From NCBI GenBank assembly GCA_016297165.1, contig JAEDHF010000021.1, positions 1 to 16,979 on the forward strand: a stretch of DNA of 16,979 nucleotides. Reading direction: 5' to 3'. The notes below the pieces were generated by a model that saw only the letters and a list, made by a program, of their open reading frames with translations, searched no databases and was not told where the DNA came from. The DNA is from Oscillospiraceae bacterium. Lineage in GTDB: Bacteria; Bacillota; Clostridia; Oscillospirales; Ruminococcaceae. Numbering within the stretch: the stretch's first letter is position 1; each line of letters starts with the position of its first letter. Shown here piece after piece: positions 1-6,924 of the stretch. The translations under genes and the position numbers were made by a program.

Positions 1-1359
1 CAAGCCTGGAACGATACTCTCCTGGGCAATATTTTCGACATTCCCAAAATGATAGTGCCCGGCAAAACACCGACCATGCGCTGCTGTGTTTACAAAGAGC
101 GTGCCATTCTCAGTGAGCGTGTAAAAATCGCCATGGGCGGAGATAAGGAAACCTCCAACGTTATTCAGGTTATCGATATTGCCTGTGACGAGTGTCCCGC
201 CGCAGGCTACGAGGTTACCGCCTCCTGTCGTGGCTGTCTTGCTCATAGATGCGAAGATGTATGCAAGAAGGGAGCAATATCCTTCGACCATAACCATGTG
301 GCTTATATAGATAAGTCAAAATGCGTGGAATGCGGCCAGTGCGCTAAGGTATGCCCCTATTCCGCTATTGCGAACAGGAAGCGTCCCTGTCAGGCGGCCT
401 GTAAGATAAAGGCAATTTCCATAAACGAGGAAAGCGCCGCTAAGATAGATAACGATAAATGCATAAGCTGCGGTGCCTGCGTTTACCAGTGCCCCTTCGG
501 CGCAATTACCGATAGGTCCTATATCCTTAACGTTATCGACCTTATAAAGAAAAGCGAATCGGGAAAGAATTATAAAATCTACGCTATCGTAGCACCCTCT
601 ATCTCCAGCCAGTTCACCTACGCAAAGCTCGGACAGGTTATTTCGGGACTTAAGGTTCTCGGCTTCCATACGGTAGTTGAGGCGGCTCTCGGCGCAGATA
701 TGGTAGCTCAGGCGGAATCAAAGGAATTAGCGGAAAAGGGCTTTCTTACGAGCTCATGCTGTCCCGCCTTTGTGAAATACATAAAGTCGGCGTTCCCCGA
801 GCTTACCCCTTATGTATCACACAATCTTTCTCCTATGGCTACTATCTGCAAATATATAAAGGATACTACCGAAAACGCAAAGACTGTCTTTATCGGACCC
901 TGTACCGCTAAAAAGGCGGAGGCACAGCTCGAAAGCGTAAAGCCTTATGTTGACGCAGTTCTTACCTTCGAGGAGCTTCAGGCGCTTTTCGACAGCAGAG
1001 AAATTGATATTACGGTACTGCCCGAGGACGTTCTCGATAACGCTTCCTACTTCGGAAGAATCTTTGCACGCTGCGGCGGACTTGCGGACGCTGTTGCCGA
1101 GGGACTTCTCGAACAGGGCATAGATTTCGACCTTAAGGCGGTTTCCTGCGACGGTATAGAGGAATGCCGTATGGCATTACTCAAAAAGAGCAAGAATGCT
1201 CTTGACGCTAACTTTATCGAGGGTATGGCGTGCGTCGGCGGTTGTATCGGCGGCGCAGGCTGTCTCACCCACGGTATAAAGGATAAGTCCGAAGTGGATA
1301 AATACGGCCGTGAGGCTTTCGAAAAGACTATAGCCGACGCAGTTTCGGTACTAAAGTAA
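1..1359 (+). CDS. [FeFe] hydrogenase, monomeric, group-B type (5' end missing)
   Basis: The reading frame is open back to base 1, so this is the C-terminal part of a longer protein; the ATG at 49 is internal, because upstream codons still read like the family N-terminus. The product should catalyse reversible proton reduction/H2 oxidation in the cytoplasm during fermentation. Visible parts in order: a Cys-rich N-terminal segment (bases 184-264), a first ferredoxin-type CxxCxxCxxxCP site (322-357), a second (460-495), then the H-cluster motifs TSSCCPAF (about 748-771), GPCTAKKAE (895-921) and ACVGGCIGGAGC (1228-1263). In group A enzymes the second and third motifs read MPCxxKxxE and ACPGGC. 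Gly in place of Met and Val in place of Pro point to the group B (TIGR04105-like) branch, whose physiological role is poorly known. No NADH-binding partner subunit follows, so it probably acts alone with ferredoxin. Only about 15 codons plus the true start appear to be missing from the sequence shown upstream of base 49, with more lying outside the window. Confidence 0.92.
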   Translation, partial: QAWNDTLLGNIFDIPKMIVPGKTPTMRCCVYKERAILSERVKIAMGGDKETSNVIQVIDIACDECPAAGYEVTASCRGCLAHRCEDVCKKGAISFDHNHVAYIDKSKCVECGQCAKVCPYSAIANRKRPCQAACKIKAISINEESAAKIDNDKCISCGACVYQCPFGAITDRSYILNVIDLIKKSESGKNYKIYAIVAPSISSQFTYAKLGQVISGLKVLGFHTVVEAALGADMVAQAESKELAEKGFLTSSCCPAFVKYIKSAFPELTPYVSHNLSPMATICKYIKDTTENAKTVFIGPCTAKKAEAQLESVKPYVDAVLTFEELQALFDSREIDITVLPEDVLDNASYFGRIFARCGGLADAVAEGLLEQGIDFDLKAVSCDGIEECRMALLKKSKNALDANFIEGMACVGGCIGGAGCLTHGIKDKSEVDKYGREAFEKTIADAVSVLK

Positions 1360-1387
1360 GCTAACCCTACTAATCCTCTCAATATAT

Positions 1388-1430
1388 AAAAATCCCGTCG
1401 TTTTTGTGTTCTGTGTCCGACGGGATTTTT
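1388..1430. terminator. Bidirectional rho-independent terminator
   Basis: Bases 1388-1400 and 1418-1430 form a perfect 13-bp inverted repeat with a 17-nt loop. Each arm has a GC core (CCCGTCG/CGACGGG) and a run of five A or T at its outer end, so the transcript ends in a U-run whichever strand is read. It lies 28 nt past the hydrogenase stop and 20 nt past the end of the opposing LysR gene, so it should end both convergent transcripts. Confidence 0.92.
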
Positions 1431-1449
1431 ATTGTCATTTGTAGTTTTT

Positions 1450-2382
1450 TCAGTCTTCGCTTCCTATATTTCTCCTGCGTGACATACAAAGCTCGGTAAT
1501 AAAGCTTTTATCGAGCTCCGAAAGCTTATATCCCTTTTTATAGAGAAGTATGTCTTTATAAATTCTCGTGTTGCTTTTGCATTTACGCTGTACAAGATTA
1601 TATTTATCAAGAATCTCACAAGGGGTAGGGGAAACCCACATATAGGTATCGGTGTTCTTCGATAGCAGGTCGAACTGACTTGCTCTTTCGAAGATATAGA
1701 TATTTCTCTTCGAATTCTCGGGAAGCTCCTCTCTTGCTACCTTTGCCATTGAAAGAGAGGGCACATAAGGGTCGGCGTGGGCAATTCTGATATAGCCCGA
1801 AAGGTCGTCGAAGGTTATTTCCTCCTTTTCGGCGAGGGGATTATTACGGCTCATAATGAGCTGATAGCTGAATCTTGCTATGGTTTCGTAGGTAAGATTC
1901 TTTTCCTCGAGCATAGCCTTAAAATACTTATCGTAGTCCTCGGCGTAGCGGATAATGCCAAGCTTATAGCCCGAATTAAGGATATTGGTTATTGTACGCT
2001 GTGAATTCGTTTCCTTATAGAATATCTCGATATTCTCATCGGGAATAGATTTCGAAAACTCGGTAAAGGCCTCCGAAATATAACAGGCTCTCGGAACGGA
2101 GATTGAAAACCGCTGCTTTTTTGACGCTCCGGTTCTGTATATGCTGTCAACCTGCTCAATATGCTCAAGAATTCCCTTGGCATAGCCAATAAACTCCTCT
2201 CCATCGGGAGTAAGGCTCATGCCCTTCGGAGAGCGCTTGAAAATCTGTATTCCGAGCTCGCCTTCGAGCTCCTTTATGGAGCGGCTAAGGTTAGGCTGTG
2301 CTATGATAAGCTTTTCCGCCGCCTTGTTGAGGGAGCCGGTTCTTGCTACCTCAACGGCGTATTTCATGTGCAGAATATTCAT
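1450..2382 (-). CDS. LysR-family transcriptional regulator
   Basis: 310 residues, the normal length for LysR-type regulators. The N-terminal winged helix-turn-helix spans about residues 1-60, with the typical 'LNKAAEKL...QPNLSRSIKELE' helix pair at about 18-40 and the LTPDGEEF wing/linker after it. The rest is the periplasmic-binding-protein-like effector domain. The ATG at 2382 is preceded by GAGGAAG about 8 nt upstream on the minus strand. The gene converges on the hydrogenase across a shared terminator and is divergent from the MATE transporter gene, 148 bp start to start. Family knowledge says such regulators often autoregulate and control the divergent neighbour, so MATE is the most likely target; this is inference, and the effector cannot be told from the sequence. 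Confidence 0.93.
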   Translation of the reverse strand: MNILHMKYAVEVARTGSLNKAAEKLIIAQPNLSRSIKELEGELGIQIFKRSPKGMSLTPDGEEFIGYAKGILEHIEQVDSIYRTGASKKQRFSISVPRACYISEAFTEFSKSIPDENIEIFYKETNSQRTITNILNSGYKLGIIRYAEDYDKYFKAMLEEKNLTYETIARFSYQLIMSRNNPLAEKEEITFDDLSGYIRIAHADPYVPSLSMAKVAREELPENSKRNIYIFERASQFDLLSKNTDTYMWVSPTPCEILDKYNLVQRKCKSNTRIYKDILLYKKGYKLSELDKSFITELCMSRRRNIGSED

Positions 2383-2418
2383 AATGGTATCTTCCTCTTT
2401 CTTAGAGATTACTGCTAT

Positions 2419-2447
2419 ATTATATCATTAAACTATATCAAAATCAA
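2419..2447 (-). promoter_or_regulatory. Sigma-A promoter of the LysR gene
   Basis: Read on the minus strand: -35 TTGATT (2447-2442), 17-nt spacer, -10 TATAAT (2424-2419). Transcription would start near 2412, giving a leader of about 30 nt. The -35 is only 13 nt from the -35 of the divergent MATE promoter, so a protein bound between them could affect both. An ATAT-N8-ATAT dyad (2435-2450) overlaps this -35 and is a weak candidate LysR site. Confidence 0.75.
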
Positions 2448-2460
2448 TATGCTGTTCTCC

Positions 2461-2489
2461 TTGACAATATATCCTGCAGGGAGTATAAT
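2461..2489 (+). promoter_or_regulatory. Consensus sigma-A promoter of the MATE gene
   Basis: Perfect TTGACA (2461-2466), 17-nt spacer and perfect TATAAT (2484-2489). The predicted start is near 2496, about 35 nt ahead of the TTG start codon. A full-consensus promoter is expected to be intrinsically strong, which would suit control by repression, perhaps by the divergent LysR protein. Confidence 0.85.
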
Positions 2490-2530
2490 AGCTTTACCTC
2501 AAAGAATATGCCCTTTAAGGAAGTGATGAA

Positions 2531-3904
2531 TTGGCAAAAAAATATGAAATAGATATGTGCAGCGGCGCAATACTGCCTAAGCTTCTAAAGCTTGTACTGC
2601 CCCTTATGCTTTCAAGCGTGCTGCAGCTTTTGTTCAATGCGGCGGATATAATCGTAGTAGGAAATTTCGGCGAGGAGCATTCTCTCGCAGCAGTAGGCTC
2701 AACCACCGCCCTGGTAAACCTGATGACCAATCTCTTTTTAGGGCTTTCCACAGGGGCGAACGTTCTCTGCTCAAGATATATGGGTGCCGAGGACGAAGAT
2801 CGGGTGAATAAGACGGTTCATACCTCTATTTTTCTGAGTATAGTAAGCGGCGTGGTAATGACCTTCGTAGGGGTGCTTTTTTCGGGGGAATTGCTGGCGC
2901 TTATGAGTACGCCGCCGGAGGTTTTAGAGCTTTCCGCCCTTTATCTTCGGATATACTTCCTCGGAATGATAGCTATGATGATATATAATTTCGGAAGCTC
3001 AATTCTCCGTTCGAAGGGCGACACGAAAAGACCTCTCTATTATCTTACCTTTTCGGGAGTAATAAACGTTATTCTTAATATTATCTTCGTAGTTTTCTTT
3101 AAGCTGGACGTTGCAGGAGTAGCTCTTGCCACCGTTATTTCACAGTGCATTTCTGCGGCGCTTGTTATCCGCTGTCTTATAAAGGAGGAGGGCGCCTTTA
3201 AATTCAGCTTTAAAAATCTGCTCCCCGACGGAAAAATAGTAGGAAGAATTCTCGGAATAGGTATTCCTGCAGGCTTTCAAGGCGTAGTATTCTCCCTCTC
3301 AAACGTAGTTATCCAGTCCTCAATTAACAGCTTCGGTCCGATAGTTATGGCGGGAAGCGCGGCGGCGGCAAGCATAGAGGGCTTCGTCTGGGTATCCATG
3401 AACGCCTTTTCACAGGGCGCTATTACCTTTATGAGTAACAATATCGGCGGCGGTAAATACAGCAGAATCAACCGAATCTGTGTTATTTCCTGCGCTTCGG
3501 CGGCGGTTACGGGGCTTGTTCTCGGCGGTCTCGCCTACCTTTTCGGCGCTCCTCTTCTCGGTATATACGACCCTCGACCCGAGATAATCGAGCCGGGGCT
3601 GATAAGAATGGGTCTTGTCTGCGGCTTTTACTTTACCTGCGGACTTATGGACTGCATCGTAGGTAATATAAGAGGTATGGGCTTTGCGGTTGCGCCTACG
3701 ATAGTATCTCTTTTAGGCGCCTGCGGCCTCAGAATACTCTGGATTTCCACATTATTTCAGCTTCCCGAGCTTCATAATGAGTTTATGCTGTTCCTGTCCT
3801 ACCCCGTTTCATGGGTAATAACCTTTATTGTACATTTTATATGCTTTATCTTTATGAGAAGAAAATTCCCTAAAACGGAACTTAATTCCGATAATGCTGT
3901 ATGA
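2531..3904 (+). CDS. MATE-family multidrug/Na+ efflux transporter
   Basis: 457 residues, typical for MATE transporters, and hydrophobic through most of its length with about 12 predicted membrane helices in two related halves. The N-terminal block reads like clostridial MATE proteins: KYEIDMCSG, then PLMLSSVLQLLFNAADIIVVGNF, with the glycine-rich LFLGLSTGANVLCSRYMGA segment at about residues 68-88 (the longer motif runs to about 24 residues and is cited here only by its ends: PLMLSSVLQL and DIIVVGNF). It should export cationic drugs or metabolites by Na+ or H+ antiport; the substrate is unknown. The start is TTG at 2531, with AAGGAAGTG (2517-2525) just upstream. An ATG at 2526 is out of frame, and the next in-frame ATG (2555) would cut off the conserved KKYEIDM segment. 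The gene is monocistronic, between its own promoter and terminator. Confidence 0.92.
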   Translation: MAKKYEIDMCSGAILPKLLKLVLPLMLSSVLQLLFNAADIIVVGNFGEEHSLAAVGSTTALVNLMTNLFLGLSTGANVLCSRYMGAEDEDRVNKTVHTSIFLSIVSGVVMTFVGVLFSGELLALMSTPPEVLELSALYLRIYFLGMIAMMIYNFGSSILRSKGDTKRPLYYLTFSGVINVILNIIFVVFFKLDVAGVALATVISQCISAALVIRCLIKEEGAFKFSFKNLLPDGKIVGRILGIGIPAGFQGVVFSLSNVVIQSSINSFGPIVMAGSAAAASIEGFVWVSMNAFSQGAITFMSNNIGGGKYSRINRICVISCASAAVTGLVLGGLAYLFGAPLLGIYDPRPEIIEPGLIRMGLVCGFYFTCGLMDCIVGNIRGMGFAVAPTIVSLLGACGLRILWISTLFQLPELHNEFMLFLSYPVSWVITFIVHFICFIFMRRKFPKTELNSDNAV

Positions 3905-3907
3905 TAT

Positions 3908-3951
3908 GATGCCGCTTGACTGCTGTTTGCAGTTAGGCGGCGTTTATTTTT
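3908..3951 (+). terminator. Rho-independent terminator after the MATE gene
   Basis: A 13-bp stem (3911-3923 with 3929-3941, two G-U pairs, GCCGC/GCGGC base) closes a 5-nt loop and is followed by GTTTATTTTT. It starts a few bases after the TGA stop. It should isolate the MATE transcript from the flagellar operon. Confidence 0.9.
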
Positions 3952-4055
3952 AGTATTTTAACGCTTTAACTGCTAAAATGTACCATATAATTTGTAAAAA
4001 ACAACGAAAATGGGTATTGCTACTTGTATTATTGATAAAACTTTACAAAAAATAA
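3952..4055. other. AT-rich spacer without genes
   Basis: This stretch between the MATE terminator and the flagellar promoter has no plausible coding frame. It holds a short ATTTTA/TAAAAT dyad (3955-3960 and 3974-3979), which could be an operator or chance in AT-rich DNA, and an isolated TATAAT (3986-3991) without a fitting -35. I see nothing else in it. Confidence 0.6.
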
Positions 4056-4084
4056 TTGACTTTTTTATCGTCTTTGTGTATAAT
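4056..4084 (+). promoter_or_regulatory. Sigma-A promoter of the flagellar operon
   Basis: TTGACT (4056-4061), 17-nt spacer, TATAAT (4079-4084). Transcription should begin near 4091, leaving a leader of about 207 nt before the fliK start codon. The elements match the housekeeping sigma factor and not the flagellar sigma-28/SigD type, as expected for an early/middle flagellar operon. Confidence 0.82.
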
Positions 4085-4090
4085 ATGGTT

Positions 4091-4297
4091 AATAATATAA
4101 AGAGAAGTGTACCTATTTACACAGCCTGTCGATAAACCGCCATCTGCGTCGTCAACTGCATAACGGCAGGCACAAAGCCTAGCCGTCACACAGTTTCCTA
4201 GCATCTGACGATTTCTCGGCAGTCTGAGGCTTTGTTTTTCTACAAGTAACAGCTTTTATATATTATCTTGCAGAAAGCAGCGAAAGGAGGTGAAAAT
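4091..4297 (+). promoter_or_regulatory. Structured 5' leader, candidate attenuator/riboswitch upstream of fliK
   Basis: The leader can form three strong helices. (a) 4124-4131 with 4164-4171, 8 bp. (b) 4163-4171 with 4177-4186, 9 bp and one bulged A, loop ACAAA. (c) 4173-4180 with 4227-4234, 8 bp, followed by TTTGTTTTTC. Helices a and b share the strand 4164-4171; b and c share 4177-4180; a and c can coexist. So a+c gives a terminated state and b an antiterminated state, the classic switch layout. A small GTGTA/TACAC hairpin (4107-4122) lies at the 5' end. c-di-GMP riboswitches are known ahead of clostridial flagellar operons, and GCACAAAGCC here loosely resembles the GCAAAGCC core of class I, but the expected GNRA-capped hairpin is not visible. 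Class unassigned. Confidence 0.6.
4173..4240 (+). terminator. Conditional terminator in the fliK leader
   Basis: CAAAGCCT (4173-4180) pairs perfectly with AGGCTTTG (4227-4234), with T-rich DNA at 4231-4239. The enclosed 46 nt can add GCCG/CGGC (4182-4185 with 4217-4220) and GTCA/TGAC pairs. Because the 5' arm also belongs to a competing hairpin, this is probably a regulated terminator and not a constitutive one; it sits between the promoter and fliK. Confidence 0.55.
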
Positions 4298-5698
4298 ATG
4301 GTAACGAACGCAGTAGCTTTTAACATGAGCGGCGGTACAAATGCCCCCGTACAGCGCAGCGAAAGCGAAAACGGCTTCTCCGATGTATTAGATTCGGTGA
4401 ATAAGGCTTCTCCTAAGACCACAAGGTCGGAAAGCGGCGAAAAATTCGCTTATACCGAGGTAAGAGGTACAGAAAAAGCCGTGGCAGCCGAAACCTCTTC
4501 TCCCGAAATGTCCGAAAAGGCAGGAGAAATTCTCGATGAAGCGGCGTCTTCCTTAAGAATAGCATTTTCCGAGCTCGTCGAAAGCCTTAAAAGCGAAACC
4601 GACGAGGACGCTAAGAACGAAATTATTTCCGCCCTTCTCGAAATTCTCCGGAAGCTTAAGCCCGAAAACGAGGACGACGAGAATATGACAGGCGTTATGG
4701 AGCTGCTTATGACAGTTCTTGTACCTGCTGAAAATTCCGACGTAAGCTCCGAAGTAAGCGAAAACGGCGATATTACTGCTGTTGAAGCGTATTCGGCGGT
4801 TGACGAAAAAAGCGGAGAAATCCGACTTATAAGCGAAGGAAGCGGCACTACGGAAACAATGGCGCAGGCTCCCGAAGCCGAAAAGAACAGTATTCCTACA
4901 GCGGCAGCTCCCGTTCAGCAGGAAGCGCAGCCAGCCGAAGCGGCAGAGACTAAGCCCGAAATGCCCGAAAACAGGCTCGAAAGACTACTTAACGAGATTC
5001 TCTCGGAGGCTAAGAAGGATTTAGGACTTACCGAGGCAAGGCTTAGCAGTAATGACGTTGTAAGCGGCGAAAAGCTTCAGGGTATGCCCGTAAGCTTTAA
5101 CCCGAAGCATAGCGACAGAAGCGGCGAATTAAGCGAAATTCTCGGAAAGAATACCCCCGAAGCAGCAGAGGTTAAGAATGCCGAAACAAAAACCGAAACC
5201 GAGGGCGCAGTTCATTTAGCGGCAAATCTTTTCGATAATACCCCGAATGTAACGGCAAGGCTCGAAAGTCAGCCCCTTATTTCCGAAGCTAACGAAGCGG
5301 CTCCCCCTGAGGTACAGACCGGCGACGAAATACTGGCAAGAATGGAAAGCCTCAAAAACGGCGAAACCGAGTTCACAATGGTGTTAAACCCCGAAAGTCT
5401 CGGAAGAATAACCGTTAAGCTCGTAACATCGGGCGAAAGAGTGGCGGTACAGATTACTGCCGAAAACCCCGATACAGGAAAGCTCCTCGAAGCGAGAACG
5501 GAAAATCTTACGGCTATGCTCCGTGATAACGGCGTAGAGCTTGAACGCTGTCAGGTTGTTTCAGAGGGCGAAAATGCCGGACTTATGCAGGACAGCTATG
5601 AGGGAAGCAGCAAGAATCCCTACAGCAGACAGGAAGAAAACGGGCAGGACGAGAACGACGAGGAGGAAAGCTTCTTCGACCTTCTCCAGAGTATATGA
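4298..5698 (+). CDS. fliK: Flagellar hook-length control protein FliK
   Basis: 466 residues. FliK is the secreted molecular ruler that measures the hook and makes FlhB switch export from rod/hook to filament substrates. The C-terminal Flg_hook domain (about residues 345-435) is recognisable, with LNPESLGRITVKL at 363-375 followed by the amphipathic stretch ending in the ELERCQVV segment. The N-terminal three quarters is a low-complexity, Glu/Ala/Ser-rich linker, normal for this fast-evolving ruler. The start is ATG 4298, with AAAGGAGGTGA at 4283-4293; an in-frame TTG at 4268 lies upstream of that ribosome binding site and is not the start. It is the first gene of the operon, and its identity rests on the C-terminal domain plus flgD directly downstream. 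It ends in a very acidic tail. Confidence 0.88.
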   Translation: MVTNAVAFNMSGGTNAPVQRSESENGFSDVLDSVNKASPKTTRSESGEKFAYTEVRGTEKAVAAETSSPEMSEKAGEILDEAASSLRIAFSELVESLKSETDEDAKNEIISALLEILRKLKPENEDDENMTGVMELLMTVLVPAENSDVSSEVSENGDITAVEAYSAVDEKSGEIRLISEGSGTTETMAQAPEAEKNSIPTAAAPVQQEAQPAEAAETKPEMPENRLERLLNEILSEAKKDLGLTEARLSSNDVVSGEKLQGMPVSFNPKHSDRSGELSEILGKNTPEAAEVKNAETKTETEGAVHLAANLFDNTPNVTARLESQPLISEANEAAPPEVQTGDEILARMESLKNGETEFTMVLNPESLGRITVKLVTSGERVAVQITAENPDTGKLLEARTENLTAMLRDNGVELERCQVVSEGENAGLMQDSYEGSSKNPYSRQEENGQDENDEEESFFDLLQSI

Positions 5699-5712
5699 GA
5701 AAGGAGGAAAAT

Positions 5713-6417
5713 ATGGCAGGAATCGACGGAATCAACACCATTCAGGACAATTACGAGAAGTATAAGGATATGTTTACCAATAAGGATAACGACCTTATTA
5801 CCATGGAATCCTTCTACCAGCTTCTTGTGGCTGAAATGCAGAATCAGGACCCCTTAGAGCCTACCTCAAATACGGAATTCATTTCCCAGATGGCGAGCTT
5901 TACGTCCTTACAGGCACAGCAGGACAACTTCAAGACCCAGCAGCAGAATTACGCAAACTCTCTCGTAGGAAAAACGGTTACGGTAGCAACCATGAGCGGC
6001 GAGCTTATTACAGGTAAGGTTAATTACACAACCTTCGGCGACACTCCCCAGGTTAACGTAAACGGAAGCAACTACAATCTCTCCGCAATAAAGCAGCTTC
6101 ATACGGGAAACGAGGCGGTAAGCGGTATAAGCGATTACGGCGCTTTTGCGACAGGACTTCTCGGAAAGAATGTTATGGTGCAGGCTACCGATGTTAACGG
6201 AACAACCTTCATAGACGAAGGAACGGTAAGCTCTCTCGAAATTCAGGACGGCGAGATAAGACTTGTAATAAACGGCTACGCCTATAAGCCTTCCGATGTA
6301 GTAAGAGTTACCGAAGCGGTAAAAGCCGAGGAAACACAGCAGAGCGACGCGGAATATACCGACGAAGAGGATATCGCCGATATCGAGGACGAGGAATTAT
6401 ACGAGCTTTTTAACTAA
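5713..6417 (+). CDS. flgD: Flagellar hook assembly (capping) protein FlgD
   Basis: 234 residues. FlgD caps the growing hook and guides FlgE polymerisation, and is itself exported. The conserved N-terminal block is at about residues 34-70: FYQLLVAEMQNQDPLEP, then NTEFISQMASFTSLQ, which matches the family pattern (LL..Q.QNQDPL.P..NTEF..Q.A.F). The central part, from LVGKTV onward, fits the beta-rich Tudor-like portion. The last 30 residues are strongly acidic. The start is ATG 5713 with AAGGAGG at 5701-5707; the in-frame ATG at 5695 overlaps the fliK stop and would place the ribosome binding site inside the gene. Confidence 0.93.
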   Translation: MAGIDGINTIQDNYEKYKDMFTNKDNDLITMESFYQLLVAEMQNQDPLEPTSNTEFISQMASFTSLQAQQDNFKTQQQNYANSLVGKTVTVATMSGELITGKVNYTTFGDTPQVNVNGSNYNLSAIKQLHTGNEAVSGISDYGAFATGLLGKNVMVQATDVNGTTFIDEGTVSSLEIQDGEIRLVINGYAYKPSDVVRVTEAVKAEETQQSDAEYTDEEDIADIEDEELYELFN

Positions 6418-6435
6418 GGAAAGGATTTGAGCAGG

Positions 6436-6834
6436 ATGCTGATAAGCGAGTATCTTGCCGCACGGAATTCCATAAGCGTAAGTACGGGTACGGCAGGATC
6501 ACAGAACCTGAACCGACAGGCTGAAACCGCAGACAATGGCGGCTTTGCCGAAGCGCTTCGGGATAAGCTTCAGGGGCGGCAGGTTGAATTTTCGGGTCAC
6601 GCAATAAGACGTCTCGAAAGCAGGCAGATTGACGTATCGGAAAACGATAAAATGGAAAGACTTAACCGCGGCGTTGAGCTTGCGGCTGAAAAGGGAAGCG
6701 AGGAAAGCCTCATTCTTGTGGACAGCACAGCCTTCGTTGTAAGCGTAAAGAACAACAGGGTTATTACAACCGTGTCGGCAGATGATTTAAAAGGAAACGT
6801 ATTCACAAACATTGATTCCACCGTTATAATTTAG
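6436..6834 (+). CDS. Conserved small flagellar operon protein ('flg_new', TIGR02530-like)
   Basis: 132 residues from ATG 6436. The family is found almost only in flagellar operons between flgD and flgE in Firmicutes and some other phyla; its function is not established, though a chaperone or hook-assembly role is often suspected from position. The signature is FSGHAIRRLESR at about 52-63, then a predicted helix (NRGVELAAEKG), then a SLILVDSTAFVVSVKNNRVIT segment of alternating hydrophobics (cited by its ends SLILVD and NNRVIT) and the terminal VFTNIDS. GGAAAGGA (6418-6425) lies 10 nt before this ATG. The in-frame TTG at 6427 is only 1 nt after that site, so ATG is the better start. The final codons overlap a candidate promoter for flgE. 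Confidence 0.85.
   Translation: MLISEYLAARNSISVSTGTAGSQNLNRQAETADNGGFAEALRDKLQGRQVEFSGHAIRRLESRQIDVSENDKMERLNRGVELAAEKGSEESLILVDSTAFVVSVKNNRVITTVSADDLKGNVFTNIDSTVII
6802..6830 (+). promoter_or_regulatory. Candidate internal promoter ahead of flgE
   Basis: TTCACA (6802-6807), 17-nt spacer, TATAAT (6825-6830), inside the last codons of the upstream gene. The predicted start near 6837 would give a leader of about 88 nt for flgE. That leader (6835-6924) is more GC-rich than the surroundings and can form GGAGC/GCTCC (6846-6850, 6854-6858) and GGAGA/TCTCC (6861-6865, 6874-6878) hairpins. Extra transcription here would fit the need for many hook subunits. Its activity is inferred from sequence only. 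Confidence 0.5.
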
Positions 6835-6924
6835 TATCGGACCGCGGAGCAGGGCTCCAAGGAGATATTTCGCTCTCCCGAACGACGGACGGAGGGCGGC
6901 GGTGGTAGAAAGGAACTAACCACT

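Noticed and set aside
3869..3896. Sigma-28-like promoter TAAA...CCGATAA at the end of the MATE gene
   Set aside because: The spacing between TAAA and the -10-like part is about 2-3 nt shorter than the consensus, it lies inside coding sequence, and a terminator follows before fliK.
3986..3991. Isolated TATAAT in the AT-rich spacer
   Set aside because: No -35 element lies 16-18 nt upstream; expected by chance in such AT-rich DNA.
4085..4135. Possible 16-codon leader peptide starting at ATG 4085
   Set aside because: The ATG lies within or before the predicted transcription start (about 4091) and has no ribosome binding site, so it would not be translated from the mapped promoter.
4124..4240. 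Assignment of the fliK leader as a class I c-di-GMP riboswitch
   Set aside because: GCACAAAGCC resembles the GCAAAGCC core and the location fits, but the GNRA-capped hairpin and the AGCcGGguUACCG-like 3' half are not visible. Left as unassigned pending a covariance-model search.
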